A stretch of 64,000 bases of DNA from Massilia sp. PDC64 (GCF_900101265.1 NZ_FMZS01000007.1:310001-374000); one strand, 5' to 3'. Counted from the first letter of the stretch, positions 49,501 through 58,739 are shown. Notes: generated by a model from the letters alone, not told the origin. Program-made: numbers and translations.

Positions 49501-50267
49501 GTTATGCCCGCTTTTTGCCAGCCCAGGCAGAACTGCCTGACGATGTGAAAGGCATAACGTGCGGCGACGGATTTCACGAAACGCATGAAATCCGTGGCCG
49601 CGTGTTCATTGGCGTTGTCGGAAATCGTCCGGATGACGCCGAACGGGACGCCGAGCTCGAAACAGGCCTGCGCGACCGCGGCGCCTTCCATCTCCACCGC
49701 CAGCAAACCCGGCAATGCCGCATTCAACGCGTTCAGACGGTCCCTGTCGCTCACGAACTGGTCGGCGCTGGCGATCAGGCCACGATGCAGCCGCGGCCCG
49801 CTGAGCGCGAATACGGCCCTTTCCCCGGGATCGACGGCAAGCGCGAAGTCGTCTTCCAGGAACCGATGTGCCGCGTCGGCCAGTTGCAGCGCCATGTGAT
49901 GGTCGGACAGGAAGTGCGTCAAACCCGTCAACGGCACTTCATAACGCGGGAATAACGGACTCGCATCCATGTCGTGCTGGACAAGCGATTCGGCCACGAC
50001 GATGTCGCCGACACGGATGGAAGTGTCGCCAGCGCCAGCCACACCCGTAAAGAGGATGTGGGTAACACCGAACTTCTCCACAAGCGTTGCGGTAGTCAGT
50101 GCCGCTGCAACCTTGCCTATACGCGATAAAACGCACACAGCGTCGATTTCCCACAGTTGTCCGAGGAAATACTCGCGCATGCCGTGCGTGAGCTTGTAGG
50201 GCCCTTTCATGGCTTCTACGAGCCCCTGCTGTTCTTCGTGCAATGCACTGATGATCCCTAATCGCAT
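49470..50267 (-). CDS. mtnN: 5'-methylthioadenosine/S-adenosylhomocysteine nucleosidase
   Basis: A 265-residue nucleosidase that cleaves methylthioadenosine and S-adenosylhomocysteine, recycling the by-products of polyamine, quorum-signal and methylation reactions. Features: GIISALHEEQQGL, FTGVAGAGDTSIRVGDIVVAESLVQHD, and the catalytic-region VEMEGAAVAQACFELGVPFGVIRTISD. The C-terminal 30 residues are longer than in E. coli. It ends inside the 3' end of the convergent ald gene. Upstream lies the gene-free repeat block. Confidence 0.93.
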   Translation of the reverse strand: MRLGIISALHEEQQGLVEAMKGPYKLTHGMREYFLGQLWEIDAVCVLSRIGKVAAALTTATLVEKFGVTHILFTGVAGAGDTSIRVGDIVVAESLVQHDMDASPLFPRYEVPLTGLTHFLSDHHMALQLADAAHRFLEDDFALAVDPGERAVFALSGPRLHRGLIASADQFVSDRDRLNALNAALPGLLAVEMEGAAVAQACFELGVPFGVIRTISDNANEHAATDFMRFVKSVAARYAFHIVRQFCLGWQKAGITQASRVSAGT

Positions 50268-50378
50268 AGTTCAGCCTGGTTTTTGACGGGTTGGCGGCGG
50301 TTGCGGCGGCTTGTGCACGCTGTTCACGCTGTTTTTGTATTAATAAAACAAAGAGATATATAAAAACTGGTAGTGATA

Positions 50379-50562
50379 GTAAACGCGTTCTTATCTGTGG
50401 ATAAGAAGAAATTTATCTACAGCGTCAACGGTTTACGCGATCGCGGATCGGCTGGACAAGCATTGTATCGATGCTGCACCGATGTTGGACAAAAAAGCCG
50501 ACAGGGAAAAATCCGGTCGTTTTGCACATCCGGTCCTGTGGATATGCAGGACCTTTTCCACA
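50379..50562. repeat. Phased DnaA-box repeat unit A
   Basis: Elements relative to the first box (50396): GTAAACG at -17, TGTGGATAA at 0, TTATCTACA at +17, GTTTACG at +35, TGGAC plus A-run at +90, TGTGGATAT at +141, TTTTCCACA at +158. Box pairs are inverted with eight bases between. Confidence 0.7.
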
Positions 50563-50891
50563 GTTGAGCCGGTTTTGCAGTGGTTTGCTTGCAGTTTTTG
50601 CATGCAGACAGGGAGCGAAGCCGGTTTTCTGCTTCTCATGCGTGCAGGACGCAGTGCCTGTTCCGGATGCGGCAGGGGTGTCTTGTTCTTCCTGCAGACA
50701 AAACGGACGTTGCGCAGTCGTCGGCACTCTTGTGGCCACGACGGGTGCTTTGCTTTTTTTTTTTGCAGACAAAAGGGCGTGTGCGTCATGCCGGCGTTGC
50801 CGTCAGCCGCGCAGCGAGCGGGACACGTTCGAAGCCGCGACAGTTTTCCTCTTTTAGTTAACTTGGATAGAAAGAAAGGATGGTAATGATA

Positions 50892-51075
50892 GTAAACGTC
50901 GCCTGAACTGTGGATAAACGGGATTTTTTCCACATGCTCAAGGGTTTACGTGTGCCGGAAGCGCTTGAACAAACCCTGCTTCTGGCTGGGACCAAAACTG
51001 GACAAAAATTTCCCGGTCGCGTCGCGCGGCGGTTGCGCACATTCGATCCTGTGGATATTCAGCAGCTTATCCACA
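50892..51075. repeat. Phased DnaA-box repeat unit B
   Basis: Same order and spacing as unit A, counted from 50909: GTAAACG -17, TGTGGATAA 0, TTTTCCACA +17, GTTTACG +35, TGGAC plus A-run +90, TGTGGATAT +141, TTATCCACA +158. The sequence between the elements is largely unrelated to unit A. Confidence 0.72.
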
Positions 51076-51252
51076 AAAGGGGCGAAAACAGGGGGGCAGT
51101 GGTGTTTGCAACCAGCCTGGTCGACGTCGTGCAGGTGTCGAAGTTGCGTTCGTATCCGGAGTCGGGAAAATTTTTTTTTCGGCAGGACCGCAGCGTCCGC
51201 AGCGGCTCGTCAGGTTTACAACCAAAAGCTTATATACAGAATGATGGTAATA

Positions 51253-51439
51253 GTTAACGGTGGTGCTCTTCTGTGGATAAGCCGGATTTTTTCCACAACA
51301 TCAAACGTTTACGGTTCGCATAAGGCGGTGGGCTGGTCTTGTATGTGCCTTGTGGCAAAACTGGATAAAAATCCGGGCTGTGCGAAAAATCGATCTTCCT
51401 CACATTTCGTACCTGTGGATATTCATACGCTTATCCACA
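51253..51439. repeat. Phased DnaA-box repeat unit C
   Basis: Counted from 51272: GTTAACG at -19, TGTGGATAA 0, TTTTCCACA +17, GTTTACG +35, TGGAT plus A-run +90, TGTGGATAT +142, TTATCCACA +159. It differs from units A and B by two bases at the left edge and one on the right. Confidence 0.72.
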
Positions 51440-51508
51440 GCCCCGGGATCCCTTGTTGAGCTTAATCATCTGGTAAGCTTGCTCAACCGAATCACGATGC
51501 GAGGGTCC

Positions 51509-53173
51509 ATGGAGTCCGCAGGGGAATTCGATGTCATCATTGTCGGGGCCGGTACCGCCGGCTGCGTGCTGGCCAACCGCCTCACCCGCAAGTCCGACGT
51601 GCAGGTGCTGCTGATCGAGGCGGGCGGCAAGGACGATTACCTGTGGATCCACATCCCCGTCGGCTACCTGTACTGCATCGGCAATCCGCGCACGGACTGG
51701 CTGTATAAAACGGAAGCGGATCCGGGCCTGGCGGGGCGGTCGCTGATCTATCCACGTGGAAAAGTCCTGGGCGGCAGCTCGTCGATCAACGGCATGATCT
51801 ACATGCGTGGCCAGGCCGAGGACTATGACCGCTGGGCCGCCATCACGGGCGATTCGTCCTGGCGCTGGGATAACGTCCTGCCTATTTTCAAGGCAAGTGA
51901 AGACCACCACGGCGGCGCCAGCGCCATCCACGGCAGCGGCGGAGAGTGGCGAGTCGAGCGCCAGCGATTGTCGTGGGAAATCCTCGACGCCTTCCGGGAG
52001 GCGGCCCACCAGACGGGCATTCCGAAAGTCGACGATTTCAACGGCGGCGACAACGCCGGCTGTGCCTATTTCGAAGTCAACCAGCGGCGCGGTATCCGGC
52101 TGAACACGGCCAAAGCATTTCTCCGGCCGGCCTCCACGCGGCCGAACCTGACGATCATGACGGGTTGCCATGTCGAAAAACTCGTCATCGAGCAGACGGA
52201 GCAGGGGCCGGTCTGCCGCGGCGTGCAATTTACGGGCGGCGGCCGCGCATTTTCAGCTACGGCACGGCGCGAAACCCTGCTGGCCGCCGGCGCCATCGGT
52301 TCGCCGCATATCCTGCAATTGTCCGGCATCGGGCCGGCGGATCTGTTACACCAGCACGGAATCGCACCCGTCGTCGATGCGCCCGGCGTGGGCGAAAATC
52401 TGCAGGATCATTTGCAGCTGCGCATGGTCTACCGCATCACAGGCGCCCGCTCGCTCAATACGAGCGCCGCATCCTGGTACGGGAAGATGAAAATCGGCGT
52501 GCAATATCTGCTGTTCCAGAGCGGGCCGATGTCGATGGCACCGTCGCAGCTGGGCGCGTTTGCCCGGTCCGATCCGGGCCAGGCGACGCCGAACCTCGAG
52601 TACCACGTGCAGCCGCTGTCCCTGGAAAAATTCGGCGATCCGCTGCACGGTTTTCCCGCTTTTACTGCCAGCGTGTGCAACCTGCGGCCGACGGCACGGG
52701 GCCACGTCCGGCTGGCGGCGAACGACAGCTATGCACCGCCGAAGATTTCGCCGAACTATCTCAGCACGCCGGAAGACCGCAAGGTGGCGGCCGACGCGCT
52801 GGCGCTGACCCGGCGCATCGTCGCCGCGCCCGCACTGGCGAAATACCGGCCGGAAGAGTTCAAGCCGGGTCCGCACTACCGCACGGAGGAAGAACTGGCG
52901 GAAGCGGCCGGGCTCATCGGCACGACGATTTTTCACCCCGTCGGCACCTGCCGCATGGGCAAGCGGGACGATCCGCTCGCCGTCGTCGACAGCGAACTCC
53001 GGGTCAAGGGCGTCCAAGGGCTGCGGGTCGTCGACGCATCCATCATGCCGACGATCACGTCCGGCAATACGAATTCTCCCACCCTGATGATTGCCGAAAA
53101 GACGGCCGCGCTGATCGTCCGCGAATGGGACACGCTGGGCAAAAATGCACAACTGGTTTGCGCGCCGTCATGA
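51509..53173 (+). CDS. GMC-family FAD oxidoreductase
   Basis: A 554-residue FAD enzyme of the glucose-methanol-choline family. N-terminal FAD-binding DVIIVGAGTAGCVLANRL, then YPRGKVLGGSSSINGMIYMRG, LLAAGAIGSPHILQLSGIG (GMC signature 2) and the C-terminal active-site region FHPVGTCRMG and TSGNTNSPTLMIAEKTA. It oxidises an alcohol to an aldehyde; the substrate is not evident. GAGGG lies five bases before the ATG at 51509, preferred over one at 51497. It precedes the branched-chain-type uptake operon, so it may act on the imported compound. Confidence 0.9.
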   Translation: MESAGEFDVIIVGAGTAGCVLANRLTRKSDVQVLLIEAGGKDDYLWIHIPVGYLYCIGNPRTDWLYKTEADPGLAGRSLIYPRGKVLGGSSSINGMIYMRGQAEDYDRWAAITGDSSWRWDNVLPIFKASEDHHGGASAIHGSGGEWRVERQRLSWEILDAFREAAHQTGIPKVDDFNGGDNAGCAYFEVNQRRGIRLNTAKAFLRPASTRPNLTIMTGCHVEKLVIEQTEQGPVCRGVQFTGGGRAFSATARRETLLAAGAIGSPHILQLSGIGPADLLHQHGIAPVVDAPGVGENLQDHLQLRMVYRITGARSLNTSAASWYGKMKIGVQYLLFQSGPMSMAPSQLGAFARSDPGQATPNLEYHVQPLSLEKFGDPLHGFPAFTASVCNLRPTARGHVRLAANDSYAPPKISPNYLSTPEDRKVAADALALTRRIVAAPALAKYRPEEFKPGPHYRTEEELAEAAGLIGTTIFHPVGTCRMGKRDDPLAVVDSELRVKGVQGLRVVDASIMPTITSGNTNSPTLMIAEKTAALIVREWDTLGKNAQLVCAPS

Positions 53174-53273
53174 CGTAACGCAGGGCGATACGTGTGCCGC
53201 GTGCTGTATCTTGACGAGTTCCAAAAGTGTGTATGATTTGTAAAGCTTGAATGGACGAAAGCGGGGAGACGCA

Positions 53274-54047
53274 ATGCCGGACGTCATTCTGGAAACACGT
53301 GATCTGACGAAGGAATTCAAGGGTTTTACGGCGGTCAACCAGGTGAGTCTGCAGGTGCAGCGCGGCCATATCCACGCGCTCATCGGACCCAATGGCGCCG
53401 GCAAGACGACGTGCTTCAACCTGCTGACGAAATTCCTGGCGCCCACCGCCGGGCGCATCCTGTTCAACGGCACCGACATCACGCCCCTGAAACCCGCGCA
53501 GATCGCGCGCATGGGCATCATCCGCTCGTTCCAGATCTCGGCCGTGTTCCCGCATCTCACCGTGCTGGAGAACGTGCGCATCGGCCTGCAACGTGCCCTC
53601 GGCACCAGCTTTCACTTCTGGCGTAGCGAAAAATCGCTGGACCGGCTCAACGACCGCGCCATGCAGCTGCTGGCCGAAGTGGATCTGGAAAACTTTGCCG
53701 ACACCATCACGGCCGACCTGCCGTACGGCCGCAAGCGCGCGCTCGAGATCGCGACGACGCTCGGCATGGAACCGGAACTCATGCTGCTTGACGAGCCGAC
53801 GCAGGGCATGGGCCACGAAGACGTGCACCGCGTGACGGAACTGATCAAAAAAGTGTCGGCCGGCCGCACGATCCTGATGGTGGAACACAACATGAACGTC
53901 GTCTCCGGCATCTGCGACCGCATCTCCGTGCTGCAGCGGGGCGCCGTGCTGGCGGAAGGCAGTTACGCGGACGTGTCGCGCAATCCGCAGGTCATCGAAG
54001 CGTACATGGGCAGCGCGGACAGCAACCTGGCGGGAGCACACGGATGA
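53274..54047 (+). CDS. livG: Branched-chain-type ABC transporter ATPase LivG
   Basis: A 257-residue ATPase with LTKEFKGFTAVNQVSL, Walker A GPNGAGKTT, LivG-type signature region (LPYGRKRALEIATTLG), Walker B LMLLDEPTQGM and switch VEHNM. GGGGAGACGCA precedes the ATG at 53274. First gene of livG-livF-SBP-livH-livM; its stop overlaps livF (ATGA). The transported compound may be a branched-chain amino acid or, given the neighbouring oxidoreductase and hydrolase, another small organic acid. Confidence 0.94.
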   Translation: MPDVILETRDLTKEFKGFTAVNQVSLQVQRGHIHALIGPNGAGKTTCFNLLTKFLAPTAGRILFNGTDITPLKPAQIARMGIIRSFQISAVFPHLTVLENVRIGLQRALGTSFHFWRSEKSLDRLNDRAMQLLAEVDLENFADTITADLPYGRKRALEIATTLGMEPELMLLDEPTQGMGHEDVHRVTELIKKVSAGRTILMVEHNMNVVSGICDRISVLQRGAVLAEGSYADVSRNPQVIEAYMGSADSNLAGAHG

Positions 54048-54751
54048 CGGCCGCACTGGACATCGAGAACCTGCAAGCCTGGTATGGCGAATCGCACATC
54101 CTGCACGGCGTCAGTTTTACCGTGCAGCCGGGCGAAGTCGTCACTTTGCTGGGCCGCAACGGCGCGGGCCGCACGACCACGTTGCGCGCCATCATGGGGC
54201 TGACGGGCGCGCGCACCGGGTCGATCAAGGTGAACGGCGTCGAGGCGATCCGCCTGCCCACGCACCGCATCGCCCACCTCGGCATCGGTTATTGCCCGGA
54301 AGAGCGGGGCATTTTTGCGTCGCTGTCGGCCGAGGAAAACCTCATGCTGCCGCCGCAGCTGTCCGGTCATGGCGCGGGCATGAGCGTCGCCGAGATCTAC
54401 GAGATGTTCCCGAACCTGTACGAACGGCGCCACAGCCAGGGCACGCGGCTGTCCGGCGGCGAGCAGCAGATGCTGGCCGTCGCGCGCATCCTGCGCACGG
54501 GCGCGCGCCTGTTGCTGCTGGACGAGATCTCGGAAGGACTCGCCCCCGTGATCGTGCAGGCGCTGGCGAAGATGATCACGACCCTGAAGGCGAAGGGCTA
54601 CACGATCGTCATGGTGGAACAGAATTTCCGGTTCGCGGCCCCGCTGGCGGACCGGTTTTACGTCATGGAACACGGCCGCATCGTCACGACGATCGCGGCC
54701 GCGGAGCTGCAGGCCAGCATGCCGGCATTGACCGAGCTGCTGGGCGTTTGA
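54044..54751 (+). CDS. livF: Branched-chain-type ABC transporter ATPase LivF
   Basis: A 235-residue ATPase, partner of LivG. It begins LDIENLQAWYGESHILHGVSF, has signature LSGGEQQMLAVARIL and Walker B LLLLDEISEGLAP. The Walker A reads GRNGAGRTT: the usual lysine is arginine (codon 54170-54172). All other motifs are normal. Translationally coupled to livG by a 4-base overlap. Confidence 0.93.
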   Translation: MTAALDIENLQAWYGESHILHGVSFTVQPGEVVTLLGRNGAGRTTTLRAIMGLTGARTGSIKVNGVEAIRLPTHRIAHLGIGYCPEERGIFASLSAEENLMLPPQLSGHGAGMSVAEIYEMFPNLYERRHSQGTRLSGGEQQMLAVARILRTGARLLLLDEISEGLAPVIVQALAKMITTLKAKGYTIVMVEQNFRFAAPLADRFYVMEHGRIVTTIAAAELQASMPALTELLGV

Positions 54752-54771
54752 TCATCGATAACGGAGACCAC

Positions 54772-55974
54772 ATGAAAACAGCGATTGCCTTTGCCGCCGC
54801 CGCCTTCGCGGCCGGTTTGTCCATGCCGGCCATGGCCCAGATCTCGGGCGACACCATCAAGATCGGCATGATCACGGATTTATCGGGCGTGTATTCGGAC
54901 ATCGATGGCAACGGCGGCGCCGAAGCCGTGCGCATGGCGATCGCGGATGCGGGCGGCGCCATCAATGGTAAAAAAATCCAGTTCATCGTCGCCGACCACC
55001 AGAACAAGCCGGACATCGCCGCCAGCAAGGCCCGTGAATGGTTCGACCAGCAGGGCGTCGACATGCTGATCGGCGGCACGAACTCCGGCGCCGCCCTCGC
55101 CATGGCCAAGGTGGCGGCCGAAAAGAAAAAAGTGTTCATCGCCATCGGTTCCGGCAGCGCGCAACTGACCAACGAGCAGTGCTCGCCGTACACCGTGCAC
55201 TACGCCTATGACACGGTCGCGCTCGCCCGCGGCACGGGCGCGACGATCGTGAAGCAGGGCGGCAAGAGCTGGTATTTCCTCACGGCCGACTACGCGTTCG
55301 GCCAGTCGCTGGAAAAGGACACGACCGACGTCGTGAAGGCCAATGGCGGCACCGTGCTGGGCAGCGTAAAGCACCCGCTGGGCGCGTCCGACTTTTCCTC
55401 GTTCCTGCTGCAGGCGCAGTCGTCGAAAGCGCAGGTGCTGGGGCTGGCGAACGCCGGCGGCGACTTTATCAACTCCGTCAAGGCGGCGAAGGAATTCGGC
55501 CTCACCAGCAAGATGAAGATCGCGGGCCTGCTCGTGTTCATCAACGATATCCACACCCTCGGCCTGCAGACGACGCAAGGGCTCTACCTGACGGACGCCT
55601 GGTACTGGGACATGAATCCCGACACCCGCGCGTGGGCGAAAAAATACTTCGCGAAGATGAAGAAGGAGCCGTCGTCGCTGCAGGCGGCCGATTATTCGGC
55701 GGCGATGAATTACCTGAACGCCGTCAAGGCGATCGGCACGGACGACGGCGACAAGGTCATGGCGCAGCTGAAAAAGACCAAGATCAACGACATGTTCACG
55801 AAGAATGGCGAGATCCGTCCGGACGGCCGCATGGTGCACGACATGTACCTGATGCAGGTCAAAACGCCGGCCGAATCCAAAGCGCCATGGGATTACTACA
55901 AGGTCGTGGCCACGATTCCGGGCGCCCAGGCGTACACGACCAAGGCCGAGACCAAGTGCGCGGCCTGGAAATAA
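54772..55974 (+). CDS. Branched-chain-type ABC transporter substrate-binding protein
   Basis: A 400-residue periplasmic binding protein with signal peptide (FAAAAFAAGLSMPAMAQ). The mature part begins TIKIGMITDLSGVYSDIDGNGGAEAVRMAI, the type I fold of Leu/Ile/Val-binding proteins; it also has GGTNSGAALAMAKVA and YAFGQSLEKDT. Members of this exact subfamily bind varied ligands such as amides and aromatic acids. ACGGAGA precedes the ATG at 54772, 20 bases after livF. Confidence 0.92.
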   Translation: MKTAIAFAAAAFAAGLSMPAMAQISGDTIKIGMITDLSGVYSDIDGNGGAEAVRMAIADAGGAINGKKIQFIVADHQNKPDIAASKAREWFDQQGVDMLIGGTNSGAALAMAKVAAEKKKVFIAIGSGSAQLTNEQCSPYTVHYAYDTVALARGTGATIVKQGGKSWYFLTADYAFGQSLEKDTTDVVKANGGTVLGSVKHPLGASDFSSFLLQAQSSKAQVLGLANAGGDFINSVKAAKEFGLTSKMKIAGLLVFINDIHTLGLQTTQGLYLTDAWYWDMNPDTRAWAKKYFAKMKKEPSSLQAADYSAAMNYLNAVKAIGTDDGDKVMAQLKKTKINDMFTKNGEIRPDGRMVHDMYLMQVKTPAESKAPWDYYKVVATIPGAQAYTTKAETKCAAWK

Positions 55975-56018
55975 GCTGATCCGGGCACGTTGGCTATCAT
56001 CGTTTTCTGGTTGAACTC

Positions 56019-56903
56019 ATGGAAATTTTCGGCGTCCCCCTGCAGGCGATGATGAGCCAGCTGCTGCTGGGCCTGGTGAACGGTTCGTTCTACGCGATGC
56101 TGTCGCTGGGCCTGGCCGTCATCTTCGGCCTGCTCAACGTGATCAATTTCTCGCACGGCGCGTTGTACATGATGGGCGCGTTCGCGGCATACATCGGCGT
56201 CACGTCGTTCGGGTTGAACTACTGGACGATGCTCGTGCTGGCGCCATTGATTGTCGGCGTGTTCGGCATCCTGATCGAAAAGACGATGCTGCGCTGGCTC
56301 TACAAGTTCGACCACTTGTACGGCCTGCTGCTGACCTTCGGCATCACCCTGCTGCTCGAGGGCTTGTTCCGCTCGTTCTTCGGCGTGTCCGGCCAGACCC
56401 TGGACGTGCCGGAAGCGCTGTCCGGCGCCACCGACCTCGGCTTCATGATCCTGCCGAACTACCGCGCCTGGGTCGTGGCCGCTTCCCTCGTCGTGTGCCT
56501 GGCGACGTGGTTCACGATCGAAAAGACGAGATTGGGCGCCTACCTGCGTGCCGGCACGGAAAACCCGAAGCTGGTCGAAGCGTTCGGCGTCAACGTCCCC
56601 ATGATGGTGACATTGACCTACGGCTTCGGCGTCGCGCTGGCGGGCTTTGCGGGCGTGCTGGCGGCGCCCGTCATCAACGTCACGCCGCTGATGGGTTCCA
56701 ACCTCATCATCGTCGTGTTCGCCGTCGTCGTCATCGGCGGCATGGGTTCCATCCTCGGCTCCATCGTCACGGGCCTGGCGCTGGGCGTCATCGAGGGGCT
56801 GACGCGCGTGTATTACCCGGAAGCGTCGGAAGTCGTCGTGTTCGTCGTGATGGTGATCGTGCTGCTGCTGCGTCCCGCCGGCCTGTTCGGCAAAGAAAAA
56901 TGA
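56019..56903 (+). CDS. livH: Branched-chain-type ABC transporter permease LivH
   Basis: A 294-residue inner-membrane permease with about eight helices. Typical LivH start: LLLGLVNGSFYAMLSLGLAVIFGLLNVINFSHGALYMMG (fragments), and near the end VVIGGMGSILGSIVTGLALGVIEG. It follows the binding protein by 44 bases and livM starts 16 bases after its stop. Confidence 0.93.
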   Translation: MEIFGVPLQAMMSQLLLGLVNGSFYAMLSLGLAVIFGLLNVINFSHGALYMMGAFAAYIGVTSFGLNYWTMLVLAPLIVGVFGILIEKTMLRWLYKFDHLYGLLLTFGITLLLEGLFRSFFGVSGQTLDVPEALSGATDLGFMILPNYRAWVVAASLVVCLATWFTIEKTRLGAYLRAGTENPKLVEAFGVNVPMMVTLTYGFGVALAGFAGVLAAPVINVTPLMGSNLIIVVFAVVVIGGMGSILGSIVTGLALGVIEGLTRVYYPEASEVVVFVVMVIVLLLRPAGLFGKEK

Positions 56904-56919
56904 GGCCTGGATCAAGATC

Positions 56920-57900
56920 ATGACCATGAACAGAACACTCGGCTACGGCCTCGCGTTGGTGGTGGCGCTGGCGGCGCCGTTCGTCGGCTATCCCGTATTC
57001 CTGATGAAGCTGCTGTGCTTCGGCCTGTTCGCCTGCGCTTTTAACTTGCTGATCGGCTACACGGGCTTGCTGTCGTTCGGCCACGCGGCGTTCTTCGGCG
57101 GCGCCGGCTACGTCACCGGTCACGCGCTGGCGGTGCTCGGGTTGCCGTTCGAGGTGTCGCTCGTGCTGGGCGTGTTGGCGGCCGCCGCGCTGGGTGGTGT
57201 CATGGGGCTGCTGGCCATCCGCCGCCAGGGCATTTATTTTTCGATGATCACGCTGGCGCTCGCGCAGATGGTGTATTTCGCCGCGCTGCGTGCGCCGTTC
57301 ACGCATGGCGAGGACGGGTTGCAGGGCGTCCCGCGCGGCCGGCTGCTGGGCGCCATCGACCTGGGCAACGACCTGACCCTGTACTTCGTCGTGCTGGCGA
57401 TCTGCACCGCCGGCTTTGCCCTGATCGTGCGCACGGTGCATTCGCCGTTCGGGCAGGTGCTGAAGGCGATCAAGGAAAACGAGGCGCGCGCCATTTCTCT
57501 GGGTTACGACGTGGATCGCTACAAGCTTGTCGCCTTCGTGCTGTCGGCCGCGCTGGCCGGCCTGGCGGGTGCGACGAAGACCGTCGTGCTCGGCTTCGAG
57601 ACGCTGACGGACGTGCACTGGACGATGTCCGGCCTCGTCATCCTGATGAGTCTGGTTGGGGGCATGGGCACCCTGGCGGGGCCGATCCTGGGCGCCTTCC
57701 TCATCGTCGCCCTGGAAAACAAGCTGGGCGACCTGGGGAACTTCCTGGCCGAGACGACGCATGTAGAATGGTTCGCATCACTCGGAGAGTCCGTCGGCAT
57801 CGTCACCGGCCTCATCTTTGTTGCCTGCGTGCTGTTGTTCCGCCGGGGTATCGTCGGCGAGATCGCGGCGGTACTCCACTCTCCGGTTTCGAGGAGGTGA
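56920..57900 (+). CDS. livM: Branched-chain-type ABC transporter permease LivM
   Basis: A 326-residue inner-membrane permease, partner of LivH. Family features: FNLLIGYTGLLSFGHAAFFG, IRRQGIYFSMITLALAQM, VLKAIKENEARAISLGYD and LVGGMGTLAGPILGAFL. Its last codons overlap the ribosome-binding site AGGAGG of the following hydrolase gene, so the two are coupled. Confidence 0.94.
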   Translation: MTMNRTLGYGLALVVALAAPFVGYPVFLMKLLCFGLFACAFNLLIGYTGLLSFGHAAFFGGAGYVTGHALAVLGLPFEVSLVLGVLAAAALGGVMGLLAIRRQGIYFSMITLALAQMVYFAALRAPFTHGEDGLQGVPRGRLLGAIDLGNDLTLYFVVLAICTAGFALIVRTVHSPFGQVLKAIKENEARAISLGYDVDRYKLVAFVLSAALAGLAGATKTVVLGFETLTDVHWTMSGLVILMSLVGGMGTLAGPILGAFLIVALENKLGDLGNFLAETTHVEWFASLGESVGIVTGLIFVACVLLFRRGIVGEIAAVLHSPVSRR

Positions 57901-57902
57901 AC

Positions 57903-58739
57903 GTGATCGACGAATCCCTCATGCTGGACGTGAACGGCATCCGCATCCACACGACGACGACGGGGCAGGGGCCGGCCGTGCTGCTGTTGCACGGTTTTCC
58001 CGATACGCACATCGTCTGGCGCAAGCAGGTACCGGTCCTGGCGGCCGCTGGTTTCCGCGTGCTGGCGCCCGATCTGCGCGGCTATGGCCGCAGCGATGCG
58101 CCGGGCGGCGTCTTCGACTACACGCTGGACAAGCTGCGCGGCGACGTGCTGGGCCTGCTGGACGCCCTGCACATCGACAAGGTTTTCCTCGTCGGCCACG
58201 ACTGGGGCGCTACGATCGGCTGGCAGATCGCGGCGCTCGCGCCGGAGCGCGTACATCGCTTCGTGGCGATGTCCGTCGGGCACCCGTACGCCCTCGTGCG
58301 CGCGGGCATCCTGCAGCGCTTGCGCATGACCTATATCCTCGGCTTCATCATGCCCGGCATCGCGGAGCATACGCTGCGTGCGGCCGACTGGTTCATCATG
58401 CGCCAGTTCACGGACGAGCCCGGCCAGGCCGATCACTGGAAGCGCGACCTGTCGCCACCGGGCCGGTTGACGGCCGCCTTGAACTATTACCGCGCGAACC
58501 TGAGCCTCGCGCTGCCGCGCGAACATCGCCAGGTCAAGGTTCCCGTGATGGGCTTGTGGAGCGACCGCGACCCGGCGCTGGGCGAAAAGCAGATGCGCGA
58601 TTCTGCCCACTACGTCGACGGCGAGTTCCGTTTCGAGCGCATCCGCGGTGCCGATCACTGGCTGCAGCTGACGGCCGCCGACGAGGTCAACCGCCTGCTG
58701 CTGCAATTCCTCGAAGAGGGACGCGCGGCCGCCGTATGA
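57903..58739 (+). CDS. Alpha/beta hydrolase, epoxide-hydrolase-like
   Basis: A 278-residue alpha/beta hydrolase. Motifs: LLLHGFPDTHIVWRKQ (oxyanion HGFP), DLRGYGRSD and VGHDWGATIGW with an aspartate nucleophile, as in epoxide hydrolases and haloalkane dehalogenases; the catalytic histidine is in GADHWLQ. The start is GTG at 57903, placed five bases after AGGAGG; an ATG at 57921 is less well placed. It is the last gene of the uptake operon, so it probably works on the imported compound. Confidence 0.88.
   Translation: MIDESLMLDVNGIRIHTTTTGQGPAVLLLHGFPDTHIVWRKQVPVLAAAGFRVLAPDLRGYGRSDAPGGVFDYTLDKLRGDVLGLLDALHIDKVFLVGHDWGATIGWQIAALAPERVHRFVAMSVGHPYALVRAGILQRLRMTYILGFIMPGIAEHTLRAADWFIMRQFTDEPGQADHWKRDLSPPGRLTAALNYYRANLSLALPREHRQVKVPVMGLWSDRDPALGEKQMRDSAHYVDGEFRFERIRGADHWLQLTAADEVNRLLLQFLEEGRAAAV

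Larger units (their letters stand above)
50268..51508. other. Gene-free DnaA-box-rich block (candidate origin-type element)
   Basis: About 1.24 kb with no credible gene; the short frames in it have no ribosome-binding sites and carry low-complexity translations. It contains three phased repeat units (50379, 50892, 51253), five perfect DnaA-box nonamers (TGTGGATAA/TTATCCACA at 50396, 50909, 51067, 51272, 51431), further near-matches, and A/T tracts at 50754-50764 and 51171-51179. The genes on its two sides point away from it. Such a layout is expected of a replication origin or a DnaA-titrating locus. Confidence 0.65.

Noticed and set aside
50373..51257. Several 60-170-codon frames in the DnaA-box block
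   Set aside because: None has a ribosome-binding site, they overlap each other on both strands and pass through the phased repeat elements.
50379..51439. Plasmid-type iteron origin
   Set aside because: No replication initiator gene is nearby, the surrounding genes are chromosomal, and the repeated elements resemble DnaA boxes rather than iterons.
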